Shown piece after piece: positions 11,601 to 23,740 of a stretch of 64,000 nt of DNA (positions are counted from its first letter, which is position 1; each line of letters opens with the position of its first letter). Both the position numbers and the translations under genes were made by a program. The notes below the pieces were generated by a model that saw nothing but the letters and a program-made list of their open reading frames with translations, was not told where the DNA came from and searched no databases. Origin of the DNA: Cercis canadensis (lineage: Eukaryota; Streptophyta; Magnoliopsida; Fabales; Fabaceae); assembly GCA_003255065.1 (NCBI GenBank), contig QAOA01003946.1:1364120-1428119 (forward strand), written 5' to 3'.

Positions 11601-14600
11601 TTAGGAGTAACACTGGTAATTTATCTTCAAATGGGCACAAATATTTCCTATATACTCTACTTTCATTTTAGAATCATGTGTGACCAGTATTAGCTATGTA
11701 TTACATATTTAAAAATTTTCCCCCTTTGTTGAGTAGGTGCTTGAGATGTAGAAAAGACTCTGAAGCTTCTGCTAAAATGGAAGACTTCTATGAGCTGGAG
11801 CTGAATGTCAAGGGACTGAAAAGTTTAGATGAGAGTCTAAATGATTACCTCAGCACTGAAGACCTTAATGGAGATAATCAGTACTTTTGTGAATCATGTA
11901 AAGCAAGAGTTGATGCTATGCGTAGCATCAAGCTGCGTACATTGCCTGATGTACTTAATTTTCAACTTAAGCGTTGTGTCTTCCTTCCAAAGGTATCATG
12001 ATAGATTTTGAGTAATTTCATATTTTTTCCTATTATTGTGAGCATTATGCAAATAAGAGGCATTCATATTTACCTGTTTTATTATTTATCCCATCGTTTT
12101 CCTTTTCTGTATCGGTTATTTGTTTTTCGATATATGTATTCCTTTATCTATCTATTTGTGTTGGCAGACTACAACAAAGAAGAAAATTACTTCGGCATTT
12201 TCTTTTCCCGCTGAACTTGACATGCGGACTAGATTGTCTGAGCCGCCTCAGTTTGAATTAATATATGACTTGTCAGCTGTTCTGATTCACAAGGGAACTG
12301 CCGTTAATAGTGGCCATTACATAGCACATATCAAGGACGAAAACAGCGGGCAATGGTGGGAGTTCGATGATGAGCATGTCACTAACTTAGGTCGTCATCC
12401 ATTTGGTGAAGGATCTTCAAGTTCCACCACCAAATCTGCTAAGAATGATCCAGTTCATTCTGATTCCCCTGAAGCAAAGATAGCTGTCAGCAATGGAAAC
12501 GGTTCAGACCCCATTCAATCACTATCTTCTCAATCTAGTGCTGTCAGGGTTGTTGAGACATTTTCATCTAGTGATGCATACATGCTGATGTATAATCTTA
12601 GACATACTAGAAATATAGGTGAAAAAGGGAGTATGGTGTATGGTGCTAATGATAAGAAAAGAGAAAGTGATGTAGCTGCTGCACAGGACAGTGTCCCCCT
12701 GGTGTCTCATCTTTTTGAAGAGATTGAAAGTATCAATACCTCGTATCTTGAGGCTTGTAAGCAGTACAATGAAAGTAAAGAGGCAGAATTGACTTGTATC
12801 ACTGAGAGGAGACAGGAAGTTCGATCTGTTTTATCTGAAGCACCAGTTCAACCACTTGAGAAACCATTTTATTGGGTTTCTAGTGATTGGCTTCGCCAGT
12901 GGGCTGACAATGTTACTCCAACGTTAGTGCAATTTTTTATGGTATTATTGGTCATGAAATTTGCAGTTGTTTTTGTCTTTATAGCATGCAATTGAATTTG
13001 AGCTTGAGGGCACATTATGTCAATTATATTAGGGAACTTACTTTCCAATGTTGATGCAGCACTCTTGACAACACAACTATACAATGCTCGCATGGGAAAG
13101 TCCCAGTATCAAAGGTTACCTTAATGAAGCGGTTGTCAGGAAAAGCATGGGACATGTTATTATCTAAGGTAGCTGCATATTTTCAATTAAGTTGTCTACT
13201 TTTGTTACTTTACTATGCCTTTTATGTCAGTTTATTAGATGACTTTGCTGTTTCAAAATCATGTTTGAGTCATATGAATGTCATTTTGTTCATTATCAAG
13301 TTTTGCTTTCTTCTTTTGTAAATTGTGGTGCTCTCTTTATAATCTATTTATTGATGCATACGTACGCATAATGGGTTAATTTCTTGTTATATATATCATT
13401 GAATTATGATAGGATGGTAAGGTGGCTTGAGATAATTAAGTAGGTTCGTAAGGAACTTTCCTGATTCATTATATATATATATAAATTGATGAAAGAATAA
13501 TTGTATTAATTTATTAAGAAACGAAGAGTACAAGATGAAAAGAAGGTATCCTCTTGGAGAAAAACACATAAAAAAACAACAGCAAGAAAAGATGTAAAAG
13601 GGCTCTCCAATGTCATGCCATGTCCATGAAAGAAATACCCAGAAAGAGACCATGAGCTGTGCACCAAAGAGAAGCCAATAAATATTCTGTTGGATTGTGC
13701 TGGTGGCACAGATGAAAAGAAACAGCAACACTGTCTCATGGTGATTGCCATATATATACATGCATAACATGTTCCCTTTATGTGCTTGTAAACTGCAGTA
13801 TGGCGGGGGACCCACACTGTCCGATAGTGACTGCTGTTGGGATTGTCTTATTGATGGGGCTCGGACTGTGGTTTCTGCTGACACCTATAGGGATCGAAGA
13901 GAATCAATGAAGCAACTTGCACGGGAAATTCTTGATGGAAACTGTTTAGATGGAAAGTATTACATATCCAGACCATGGTATGATTACAAATCTTGTCATT
14001 GTTTTTCTGCCCTCACACAGAAGGGAAAAGGGGGGTTTTGGGGGGGGGGGGCAGTGGTTGCTGGTAGTTATCTTATTTCTTGCTTGTCATGGAGGTAATA
14101 AACATTTTACTGGCCATTTCATGTAGAAATTTATTACCTGTTATGACTAGTTTTAATATGGTTTCAAAGAAATGCTACTAAAACTTGTTATCCTAGTCTA
14201 CTACTTTCAAAGTGCATAATGATGCTCATGAGTTAGTTTTTGTAGGTTGCAACAATGGTGGAAAAGAAAAGTCCTAGATGCTCCATCTGAAGCTGATGCT
14301 GGACCAACAGTATCAATTTGTTGTCCACATGGGCAACTTATTCCAGAGCAAGCCACCGGTGCGAAGCGGGTGCTTGTTCCTGAGAATTTTTGGCTCTTCT
14401 TATATGAAGATGCTCTTTCTGTAAAACCTAATGATGCTTTGGGCTGCCCTACCTTTCCTTCAGATTCCAGACAGTGTTCTCAATGCAGTGATGAATTATC
14501 TGAAGTAGCATGCATGGAGGACTCTTTAAGGTCGTTTTCATATATACACTGATAGTAATATAGAGATGATAAAGACAAATTTTAGAGTGACTTATGTATT

Positions 14601-17600
14601 ATGCTGCAGATTAGTGAAACAAATGCAACGTCAGAATCATGAGAAACTATTCCAGGCTAAAAGTATGCCGTTATTGTTGAATTGCAAGTATTTCCTGTTG
14701 CCTTCTTCATGGATTTTAAAATGGAGAAATTACATTAATCCAGCTGTCAAGAATTCAGATAGACCTGAAACTTTAGATGGGGTAATTGATTCATTGATGT
14801 GTGAAAAGGTACATCATAGCTTCACCTTGCTTTTCTTCTTTCATGTTTTGTATTTTGTTTCCTTGTATGCATTTGATTTCCTTCAGTCACTTTATAAAGT
14901 GTGATTTCAATTAGCATTCAGCTAAATCTTGGTGAATTTTTTATTATACGCTTGTCTTCTGGAGGAGATTTACTATGAAAAGGTATTCAATTGACATGTG
15001 TTAGGGACATGCAGATTTTGAAGTGTTGATTGAGGATGTGATTGAGTCTTGACATTTATGACATTATATTTTGTCTACAGTAATACATAGGAGCCATTTG
15101 TCTTTCAAATTTTCATGGTACTTTAATCCTTGTTTTATATCTCAGCACTCACTGCTTGTCGAAAGGCCTCCTGAACTGTTTTCCAGACGTGGCGCTATAA
15201 TCCAGAGAGAGTTCTCTGTAAGTTTTTAAAAAAGAAAAAAGATATTGTGCTTTGTAGTTTCTGTTCAGTGCATGGATGTGCATGCAATATTACGACATTT
15301 TGGACTGAAATAATAGGAAATTGAATTCTTTAATTTGATCTATTGAATTGGTTTTTTTTTTTTTTGAAAAATTATATTGTAAGTTCACATATTATAATAA
15401 GCTTATCAAGCAGGTAGTTTTAAGGAATGTTATGACAGTACATTGTTTCCCTTACTTCCATGCATTTTGTGGACTCTAGGCTGGTGGCTTAACAATCATA
15501 TCTGAAAGTGACTGGAAATGCTTCTGTGAAGAGTGGGGTGGAACTGAGGCAAAAGGCATATCTGCAACAATTGAGAATGTTAATGATTCAGAGAATGTTT
15601 TAACTGGATCCTGCAAAGAGATGCCAGTATCTGAGGATCAGTTGACCGCCTTTGATAAAGTGAATAATGAAAGTGGTACTAGACAAATTGTGATTAAGAC
15701 TTGTCCAGAGGTAATCCGGAATACTGCCTTGTTTGTTGTCTATGCGCTGTTGCAGGCCCCACCCTCATTTTTCTTCTGCTAAATTTGTTTGGAACTGTTG
15801 GTTCTCTTATTTGATATTGTATTGTAATTCTCATTTGCACTTGCATTTATTTATTTTTTCTCCAATATTTAGATTTGTGAAAGTTGCATTGGAGAAAGAA
15901 AAAGCTGTGAGTTGATGCAGAAACTTAACTATTGCAATGAGGACATATGTGTCATTCTTGTACGTGGAAAGGAAGTACCTAGATCAATCTTGGAGGCTTC
16001 AAAAAGCTCTGTTGAAACAGACCGTCGGGTTTCCAAGCGCTCCCGGAAGACTAAAAATGGGAGTTCAATTAATCTAAAAGTTTCTGCTTCAACATCATTA
16101 TACCAGCTAAAAATGATGATATGGGAATCCTTTGGGGTAAGCCAAGGAGAGAAAGCAAATGGCTAAATCTATGGAATTTTAGTTTTAAAACTTTGGCCTT
16201 TCAATGCATGTATGATGTTGTAGTTGTGCTTTGATTTATTCTGAATTTGGCTTAAGTACATATGGTCTGAAAGGAATAGTATTAAGGTTGAGTAGTTTCT
16301 CAATCCCCAAATCTTGGACCCTTAATCATTCAAGGTCTAAGGTCAAGTAGTTTGTTAAGACGGTATAAATTCTCCAGGCTTGTAACTTAAAGTTTCAGTT
16401 TAAAGTTGGATTGACCTTTAGCAATAGAAGTTGAAACTCAAGTACAATTTGGGTAATATGGATCTGTGAACTTGTCTGTTTGTCTGAAAGTATAAGTATT
16501 TCATATCAAGGTGAAGAAGAAAACTCTTAGGTGGATTAGACAGATTTCTGGGACAATGGCATCATAAACAGATTGTGTGGTGGTAAACAGATTATTATGC
16601 ATAATTTTCTGTTCCTAATCTTAGTTTGGTAATTGTCCTTCCAGGTTGTCAAGGAAAACCAGATACTGCAGAAAGGTGACCAGACAATTGAAATTGATGA
16701 TGATAATGCTGCACTTGCAGATTTGAACATATTTGCTGGAGATCAGATTATAGTCAGGGACTCAGAGATCCATGAAAATCGAGATATTGCTGGTAAGCTA
16801 TTTGATACTGGTACTAATTATCTTGTTTGCAGTAGGCAATATAGAAATTTAGTTTTTCCTCCTCTAATACGCTTCCCCAAATGAAAATTGGTAATCAAGG
16901 ATTCACCCTTCTCTCTAAGTGATATACATGATGCTGCCAAGGTGTATCATGCATCTAGAAATTTTTTATTAACGAGTTAAAGATCACAGAGCCGTGTCAT
17001 CTATTAGAGGAGTTTATTGTTCTTGACATTTGGTCTATCAAATTGTTGAGGCATCAAGATATCCTACGTCAATATGGTGCTGGTGTATTCTTTTATCCAA
17101 AAAAAATAAAAAATTAAAATATTGTGCTGGTGTCTGAGTAAAAAAGATGCAGTGTTTGAGTAAAAGTTTTTGAATGGTTCAATTTATTTAGTTTAGATTG
17201 AGATGGTTTATGTGGAGAAAAGTAATATGTATATTATGTAATCAATCCATTATAAAAATTACATTTATCATGTTTGGGTGTATGCTGCAGGTGGCCATGG
17301 CCTCCCTTTTATGGGGTTTTGGATTGTATTCCTAATTAATTAGTTGATGGAACCTTAATAAATGAGGAAGACCGGAGTTTAGGCATTACTGTGTAGTTCA
17401 AATATGACCTTGGAATAAAATTCAAATTGACATTTTATCTGGTTTGGCCATTTGAATATATACTAAAATGGACAATATTGATTTTCACAGATGAGATTTG
17501 TGACGAGAAAATGGATGTGCATCATACAGAGGAAGGGTTTCGAGGAACACTTTTGACTGCAAATATTTCATCGCAGGTTGTTTAGATCGCACTTTGAGCT

Positions 17601-18340
17601 GTTGATATATCTCCGTATCATCTTTTTGTTGGTGTAAATATCTAATGAGGAATCAATGAATCTTTGATCTGCCTTTTGGAGGTTAGGTTTTGATCCTTTC
17701 CCACCTGGCTTCTATTTTGTTGTTCATCAATTAATTATTTAGCCCAGTTCAATTGTCAATTTTATGTCTTGTACTATCATTGTTGGCTGGCACTGAATGC
17801 ACGTCTGGGCATTTTTTGAGTTTTTATTGTTATTTTTAATTTTGGCTGTTTATTGTGCGCAGGACTGGAAGCTTAAACATTTACTGTAATTTTGTATAAT
17901 GGAAGGCTATGTAAATGTAGGACTCAGTGAAACTGGTACTTAGAAGGCCAAAAGTGCTGAATTGTATTGCTGACTAGCATTTTGGAAAGCTGAAGTTGCT
18001 TCTTGGCTGGTGGAGTGTCAAGATCGTGATGTAGTTTTCCATCAGCACACTGGCTTGGGGTTGTTGTTCATATGGGATGTTACTTATGCACTTGCTTGGC
18101 TAGATATACATCATCGCATCAGGTCCGTTGTACATTGTATATGAGAAAATAGTTTGGTGTGTTACAAACATGTAAATCCTGGTGGCAGATGGTTTACCTA
18201 GCGCTGAATGCTATTTTTGCTCTTAAGCCAATATAATGGCAAATTTTGGAATGCATCTCTTTGCCATATTGATCTCGTTCAATGTGTATTGTAACTTGAT
18301 AGTAGTCTCAAATTGTAACCATCAGAATGACAATACTTCT
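8650..18340 (+). CDS. UBP26: UBP26, ubiquitin carboxyl-terminal hydrolase 26 (histone H2B deubiquitinase)
   Basis: Nuclear cysteine protease that removes ubiquitin from histone H2B in plants. CDS 9746-17585; exons 9746-9825, 9919-10515, 11737-11992, 12168-12922, 13060-13168, 13799-13977, 14246-14530, 14610-14808, 15146-15217, 15480-15710, 15873-16136, 16645-16792 and 17491-17585. They join in frame to about 1089 residues, close to the family size. The start at 9746 ([15 protein letters not shown], basic and nuclear-like) follows a 5'UTR intron ending at TTGGCAG. Cys box [16 protein letters not shown] has the catalytic Cys near residue 116. The His box is [10 protein letters not shown] with His near 361 and the acidic pair in WWEFDDEH near 378. 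A Cys-x2-Cys pair (CLRCRK, CESCKA) lies between. DUSP-type regions follow ([29 protein letters not shown]), then a C-terminal ubiquitin-like segment ([15 protein letters not shown]). The intact frame indicates a working gene. The last exon may be alternatively spliced. Confidence 0.95.
10590..10970. repeat. Dispersed repeat copy in UBP26 intron 2
   Basis: Contains AGAGTACAAATGAAAAG, TTCTCCATCAAAGAAACACC, and GATCATGAGCTGAGTACCAAAGG. Related sequence lies in UBP26 intron 5 (13490-13760), and weaker similarity lies in a PRMT5 intron at 38640-38760. The family is unknown to me; the AT-rich start and internal arrangement could fit a LINE or SINE tail. Confidence 0.5.
13490..13760. repeat. Second copy of the intronic repeat, in UBP26 intron 5
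   Basis: Shares CGAAGAGTACAAGATGAAAAG, CATGTCCATGAAAG and GACCATGAGCTGTGCACCAAAG with 10590-10970 in the same orientation and order. It lies in the 13169-13798 intron and does not touch the splice sites. Confidence 0.5.
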
Positions 18341-18399
18341 ACCCTGCGCTATTTGAGAGGAACGAATGATTGTGCTTTAATTCTTGGGATGTATCTTAT

Positions 18400-19260
18400 T
18401 AACTAACATAAGTACCAAGAAAAAAAACAAAGGACTTGGTAATACAGAATACAGAACTCCTTTTTATCTCTATAATAGGTGGATAATCTCGCAATATTGA
18501 ATCATTTTTCTGTTTCAACAAAAACAAGAAAAGAAGAAAAAATTGAATTTCTAAATCCAGCGTTTGTGACTTCGAGAGTTGTGGGCGCCTCTGAACCACC
18601 GATCCCAGCCCCCGTCTACGGAACCTTTAGTCCTGCAAGTACAAAAATTATCATTAAGTTATCTTTTTATTTACTACAAACATTCAATACTTGCAATGTA
18701 AAATATTATGCTATGAGCACCAATATGATTTGTTACCATGGAAGCAGTGGATCAGGAGCGGATTCAACGCTTGAAATGACTCTGCACAAGCAGAACCGAT
18801 GGATAATATAAATGAAGACTCTTGTTTCTGATCGAATTAATTGAAACAACATATCAATTATATAATTTGTTTGCTTACTCTTTGCAAACAGTGGATGATT
18901 CGCCTATTGTTTCAAGTTGGTCCAACTCTTTCTGCATCATCATAATCATAATCAAAATTTGAAGTTACTCAGTTCTCGATCACAAAATTCATGGCAATAA
19001 GAGAAGAGTGTGATGCGTTGACCTGGATACTATTGATTTGGTTATTGAGGTGGGTTATGGCAGCTTGCATCCTATGCTTCCCAAAGAATTTAGGGAAAGA
19101 CCCAGCTTTTGCTTCCGGCTGAGGACGAGGACCCTCTTCGCCCTCTTCTCTATAGTCCTCTGCTGTTACTCTTCCATTTTCTGCTGCTAATGGTTCTGAT
19201 TCTGATAGTTGCTGCCCATCCATGGCCACCACTTAGTTACCAATCTGATTCTATAATCTG
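18400..19260 (-). CDS. Heterotrimeric G-protein gamma subunit, type without C-terminal CaaX
   Basis: Plant G-gamma partner of G-beta in G-protein signalling at the plasma membrane. CDS complement(19023..19223, 18879..18931, 18737..18781, 18551..18632), 126 residues; the true ATG is at 19223 (MDGQQLSESE), because the upstream in-frame codons are GTG. The N-terminal 50 residues are acidic. The gamma-like coiled-coil starts at GKHRMQAAITHLNNQINSIQ and continues KELDQLETIGESSTVCKEVI. It is followed by the DPLLP motif and GGWDRWFRGAH, ending SHKRWI. All exon junctions keep frame. It ends in RWI rather than a Cys prenylation box, like the plant type-B gamma proteins, so membrane attachment must rely on G-beta or another route. 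It sits head to head with the methyltransferase gene at 20021. Confidence 0.9.
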
Positions 19261-20020
19261 AACTCACAACCCCATCAAGCTCTTACTATATGAGAATTGC
19301 AGTTGGAAGGACAAAAAGATTGAAGTCAAAAAAGGAGGGAGGAACATGACTAAAGTGGCAGTGGACCAAAGTATTATATAGCAAAATGATGATGGCAAGA
19401 GGGTGGAGGGGTTTTCTAGTCATAAAATTATGTGTGAATTATATTTATTGTGGGAATTAAAAAGCAGTGTTTGATTGGTGGGTCAAAAAAGAAGAAAATG
19501 GGTTGTGAGATGTGGACACTCCACAGCAAGTAACTGCCTGCCATCGCAGCGACAAGGACGCGGCAAGTGAAAACTCAAAAGGAAGAAAAGAGATCAGATC
19601 CTACGGAAAACACAACAACGATAGATAATAAGACAAGGGGTTTCTCTCTTCTCTTTTATAAACTCTGAAATCAGCTTCCAATTCCATGCCTTTACTACTA
19701 TACTTTCTTCAATCTCAGAACTGGGCCTGGAAAACTAAGCCCAGTTCATGAGACCCGTCCAACCCAAGCCTATGATCCATTAATCAACCATCCACACAAA
19801 GTTACAAATGAGAAAATTTGGGCTTGGGCCTCAAACCTATCAATCCAATAGTCCAATCCATATTTTGATTGTACGGTTTCCTATCCATGTCTGGCTCGAA
19901 ATCCGCAGGCAAGCGGTACCAAAACATGGCAGCTGCTAAGCGCTGCGATAATGGCCATCTCCAATTTCAGGCACAGATAATCAATGTTTGATATTCAGAA
20001 CTCGGATTCGAGTCACAAAA
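19261..20020. promoter_or_regulatory. Shared upstream region of the G-gamma (-) and RsmH-like (+) genes
   Basis: About 800 bp between divergent start codons (19223 and 20021). It must hold both leaders and promoters. Pyrimidine- and TATA-like stretches exist (for example TATATAG near 19375) but none is distinctive enough to assign. No ORF or repeat of note was seen. Confidence 0.5.
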
Positions 20021-22899
20021 ATGGCAGCAGCTTCCAAGATATCAGCCACAGCAAAACTCATATATTGTATTAGAGATACAACTACCTATGCCATCAATTA
20101 TTATTGCCCATCTCTGCTTGCTTCTTTGAGCACCAAGCCCTCTAGGACTAGGAGCATTACTAGTACCAGCACTTCAAAGAAGCAGAAGCAGAAGCAAAAA
20201 TTATCGGCGGCGAAATCGTCGTCTTCGGTGGCGCTGGTGAAGGAAAAGAGGAGGACCCGTTCTGACAGAGAGTTTGACAAGGAAGCCATTCAACGTTATG
20301 GAGATGACCCCTCTCATATTCCTGTGATGCTCGCTGAAGTGTTAGACGTATTCTCCGCCTCATGTTGGAGACCCCTTCATTCCTTCGTCGATTGCACACT
20401 TGGAGCCGCTGGTCATTCCTCCGCTGTTAGTCATTCCTTTTCTGCCTTTCCCGCTTTTAAATTTCTTTGCTATGAATCAATTCGTTAAAAAGTTTAAAAA
20501 ACTTAAACCCCACGTTGTTTATTACCTAGAAATCTGATTATGTTTAAAGGGCTTGTGCATGCCCTATTTGGGTACTTGGACTTGCGTTTTCTTCTTATTG
20601 AATGCGTCTTGTGATTTGGATATTCTGGTTTGAGTTTCTCCCCATTGAAAGGGTTTTTCTAATTTTCTATGCATATGGAAAATAACAGATAATTAATGCT
20701 CATCCAGAGTTGAAGCTGTTTCTTGGCATGGATGTGGATCCTGTGGCACATGAGAAGGCTCAAACTGAGATCAATACCATCTTTCATGGTCAATGTAGTA
20801 GCCCAGCTTCTGACATGAAAGTATATACTATGTTGAAAAATTTTAGACACATCAAGTCTGCGCTTAAAGAAATTGGTGAGGAACGGTTAGGTGCTGGAGT
20901 TGATGGCATCTTAATGGACTTGGGAATGTCATCCATGCAGGTTAACTTTTAAAATTTTATCTGTTGGTTTCTCATACTGCTTACATACAAGCTTTTTCTT
21001 CCTTTTCCTTCTATTTTTGGGGGTGGACTAAGGAGGGAAGGGGAATTTATTGGCCGCTTGCTATAGCAATGGGAAATTATATTATTCACAAAACGTACAG
21101 GTTTCCTCTGCTGCTGGATTAGTTTGTTATTCCTGTTAATGACTTAATGTGTTGTTTTTGGTATCCAATTTTGTAGCTCTAACGTTAGTGGTTGAATGTT
21201 GATCAAGTCTCTTTTTCTCATCACAGGTGAACAATCCCAAGAGAGGATTCAGTGTGCTTGGTAATGGACCCCTTGATATGCGAATGGATCCTAAGGTATT
21301 CATACATTTTAGAGTTCAATGCAAAATTTATACTCTTGACTCTTGAGAAAAAATGGACGAGTTGAAAGTTCTGATAATTCATATTTCAGAAATTACATGC
21401 AATGATGCTGACCTAATTATACGAGTGAAAAGTGTCTGATTTCTACTGAGTACAGATAAATTTTAGTTGATGTCATCCCTTTCTTTTCTTTGGGAGAGGG
21501 GGGGTTATGATCTTAATATTTTCTATAAATTTAACTAAGGATGCCTTTGAGCCAAATAACCCCATTCATCCTAATTTGCTGTACTTACATTTTCATGGGT
21601 ATGCATGTCGTCCAAATCTCGAGGTGTGCAAGACAGATTCCTTAATTGCATCTTATGTCAAAATTTGTCCCACATTTATAATCAGGACTCTTGGCACAAG
21701 CCATCCAAATATTCAGACATCTTAGAGGATATGTGCTGTAGAGTGAGGGCATTGTTGAAAAACCTTAGACATCTTGGTTTCTGAATTATTTGGGAATTGG
21801 GAATAATTCCGATGATTTAACCCAATGTATATCGCCATTTTTAGATCAATTTACATATGGTCTGCCTTGTGGGTTTATACAAGTCTCTTCTATATGCTAA
21901 CTATGAATTCTCCTTTGATGGTTTACTTCTTTTCAGTGAAATGTTCCCCTGCGCCTTCCATTTGATTGTTTATCAATTTATCATTCATAATTGTTTTTTT
22001 CTATTTAACTGATGCACAGGCCTATGACAGGCAAGTCTTAGAGCAGAAGACATATTAAATTCTTGGCCAGATGCTGAAGTGGGCCGTATCCTGCGAGATT
22101 ACGGAGAAGAAAGTAATTGGCGCACTCTGCAAAATAAGATTGTCAATGCCCGGTTACATGGTGGATTGCATTCCACAAATGATTTGGTAGATCTTATTAA
22201 GCATGTGACTCCTGCTATGAAAGGTTGGTCCTCTGGTTTTTCTTTGCAGTCTGGTTTGCCTTGGGCTATATGTGTCAGTAATTTATCATTACAAATGTTA
22301 TGTTGCCTTTTCTTGAGATGCTCAAGCCAGTTAGTAGCTCTACAATGCCATTCCTCATCTTCATGATTGCCTGTTCATACGTAGAGGAATTATAATATGA
22401 ATTTGTGGAATGTCTACAAGCATTCTCATGAGAGCAACTGTGTAATTATTCATGCACAATTTTTGATTACATTGTAATAGGTGGAAGGCAAGGTTGGATA
22501 AAGACAGCAACCCGGGTTTTTCAAGCACTGAGAATCGCTGTTAATGATGAACTGAAGACCCTTGAGGATTCCCTTTATTCTTGTTTTGACTGCCTTGCAC
22601 CTGGGGGTAGACTTGCAGTCATATCTTTCCACAGTCTGGAAGACAGAATTGTGAAGCAGACATTTGTCGATATAATTAAAGGGAAAGAAGGTAATATAGA
22701 CGAGGGTGAAGTAGGGAGCTGCAATAGTAATTCGAGAAAGGTAAGAAATAAGATTGAAGAAGAAGCATGGATAAGGCACATAATACATGGATCAAATGGA
22801 ACAATTCTCACAAAAAGACCAATCACACCATCAGGAGAGGAAGAGAAATTGAATCGCCGCAGTAGAAGTGCCAAGCTCAGAATAATTCAGAAGCTTTGA
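20021..22899 (+). CDS. CMAL: RsmH/MraW-type 16S rRNA (cytosine-N4) methyltransferase, organelle-targeted
   Basis: Transfers methyl from S-adenosylmethionine to the N4 of the ribosomal decoding-centre cytidine (C1402 in bacterial numbering); the Arabidopsis chloroplast homologue is CMAL. Exons 20021-20425, 20689-20940, 21227-21295, 22031-22223 and 22481-22899 join to 445 residues. Signatures in order: [102 protein letters not shown] and [20 protein letters not shown]. About 95 extra residues at the start are Ser/Thr/Lys-rich ([18 protein letters not shown]), fitting a transit peptide. The ATG at 20021 ([13 protein letters not shown]) is the first in-frame ATG of that region. The intact frame indicates function; plastid versus mitochondrial targeting is inferred. 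Confidence 0.93.
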
Positions 22900-23044
22900 A
22901 GATGAAATGGGGGTTGGTTGAAACCCTTGAGAAATATGTTTGTCTATGATAATAATTGTCTGTAACCTTGCAGTCCATCATCTTCTTTATTTTTTATTTT
23001 TTTGCTGGTTATCATATTGATCTTTATAGAATGTTGTCTGTGTA

Positions 23045-23740
23045 ACACCTTATTTGTATCCCCAGAAAGAAAAGGATGGATTATCATATTATTATGTGCA
23101 TGATTATGCATTGGGCCCATCTTAACAATGATAGGACTTAAGTATATACTTAATATTCACTACTTCTGATTCTATGTTGCTAATAGCTTTTCTGTCACTG
23201 TATTGGACTCCACTAGACCAATGTTAGCCCCCAAATGCAAGATATATGTTTTAGTGAGTGATTACAAATAAAAATATTTCTTAATGGATAGTAGTTCTAT
23301 TTTATCCAATGAAATATTTAGATTTTACAGTAAAAGATAGAGAGAATTATTTTTACATCTTTCAAATTTATAATAATTTTAAGTGCATCACTCAAATTTT
23401 TTTTTTTTTTTTTGGTGATTTATGATTATTTCTAAATCTTTTAAATCCTTAATAATGATTGAAAAATATTGTATGATTATGGGTTAACATGCTATGACTA
23501 TTAAAAAATATAAAATTTGACTTGAGTTAATGAAAGGTAAATTTAACAATAATATTGACTTATTAATTTTTATTTTACTTTAGTGACTGACTTACAATTC
23601 GTATTAATGTTCAAGAAAAAAGAAAGTTACCGGCAAATTAAACAAGGCAGAGAGAGAGGGCGCATTATAATTTAATTTTGTTCGGCATTTGGCAGTTACG
23701 TTGCGGTTAATAACTAGCTATATCTCCGAACTGTGCTCTG
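23045..23740. other. Intergenic, AT-rich; no feature recognised
   Basis: Between the methyltransferase 3' region and the DUF1997 leader. It is AT-rich with a T17 run near 23397-23413. I see no gene, clear inverted repeat or RNA. Confidence 0.5.

Noticed and set aside
14028-14055. G-rich run in a UBP26 intron as a possible G-quadruplex control site
   Set aside because: A single intronic homopolymer-like G run with no conservation evidence; it may be sequencing-error prone.
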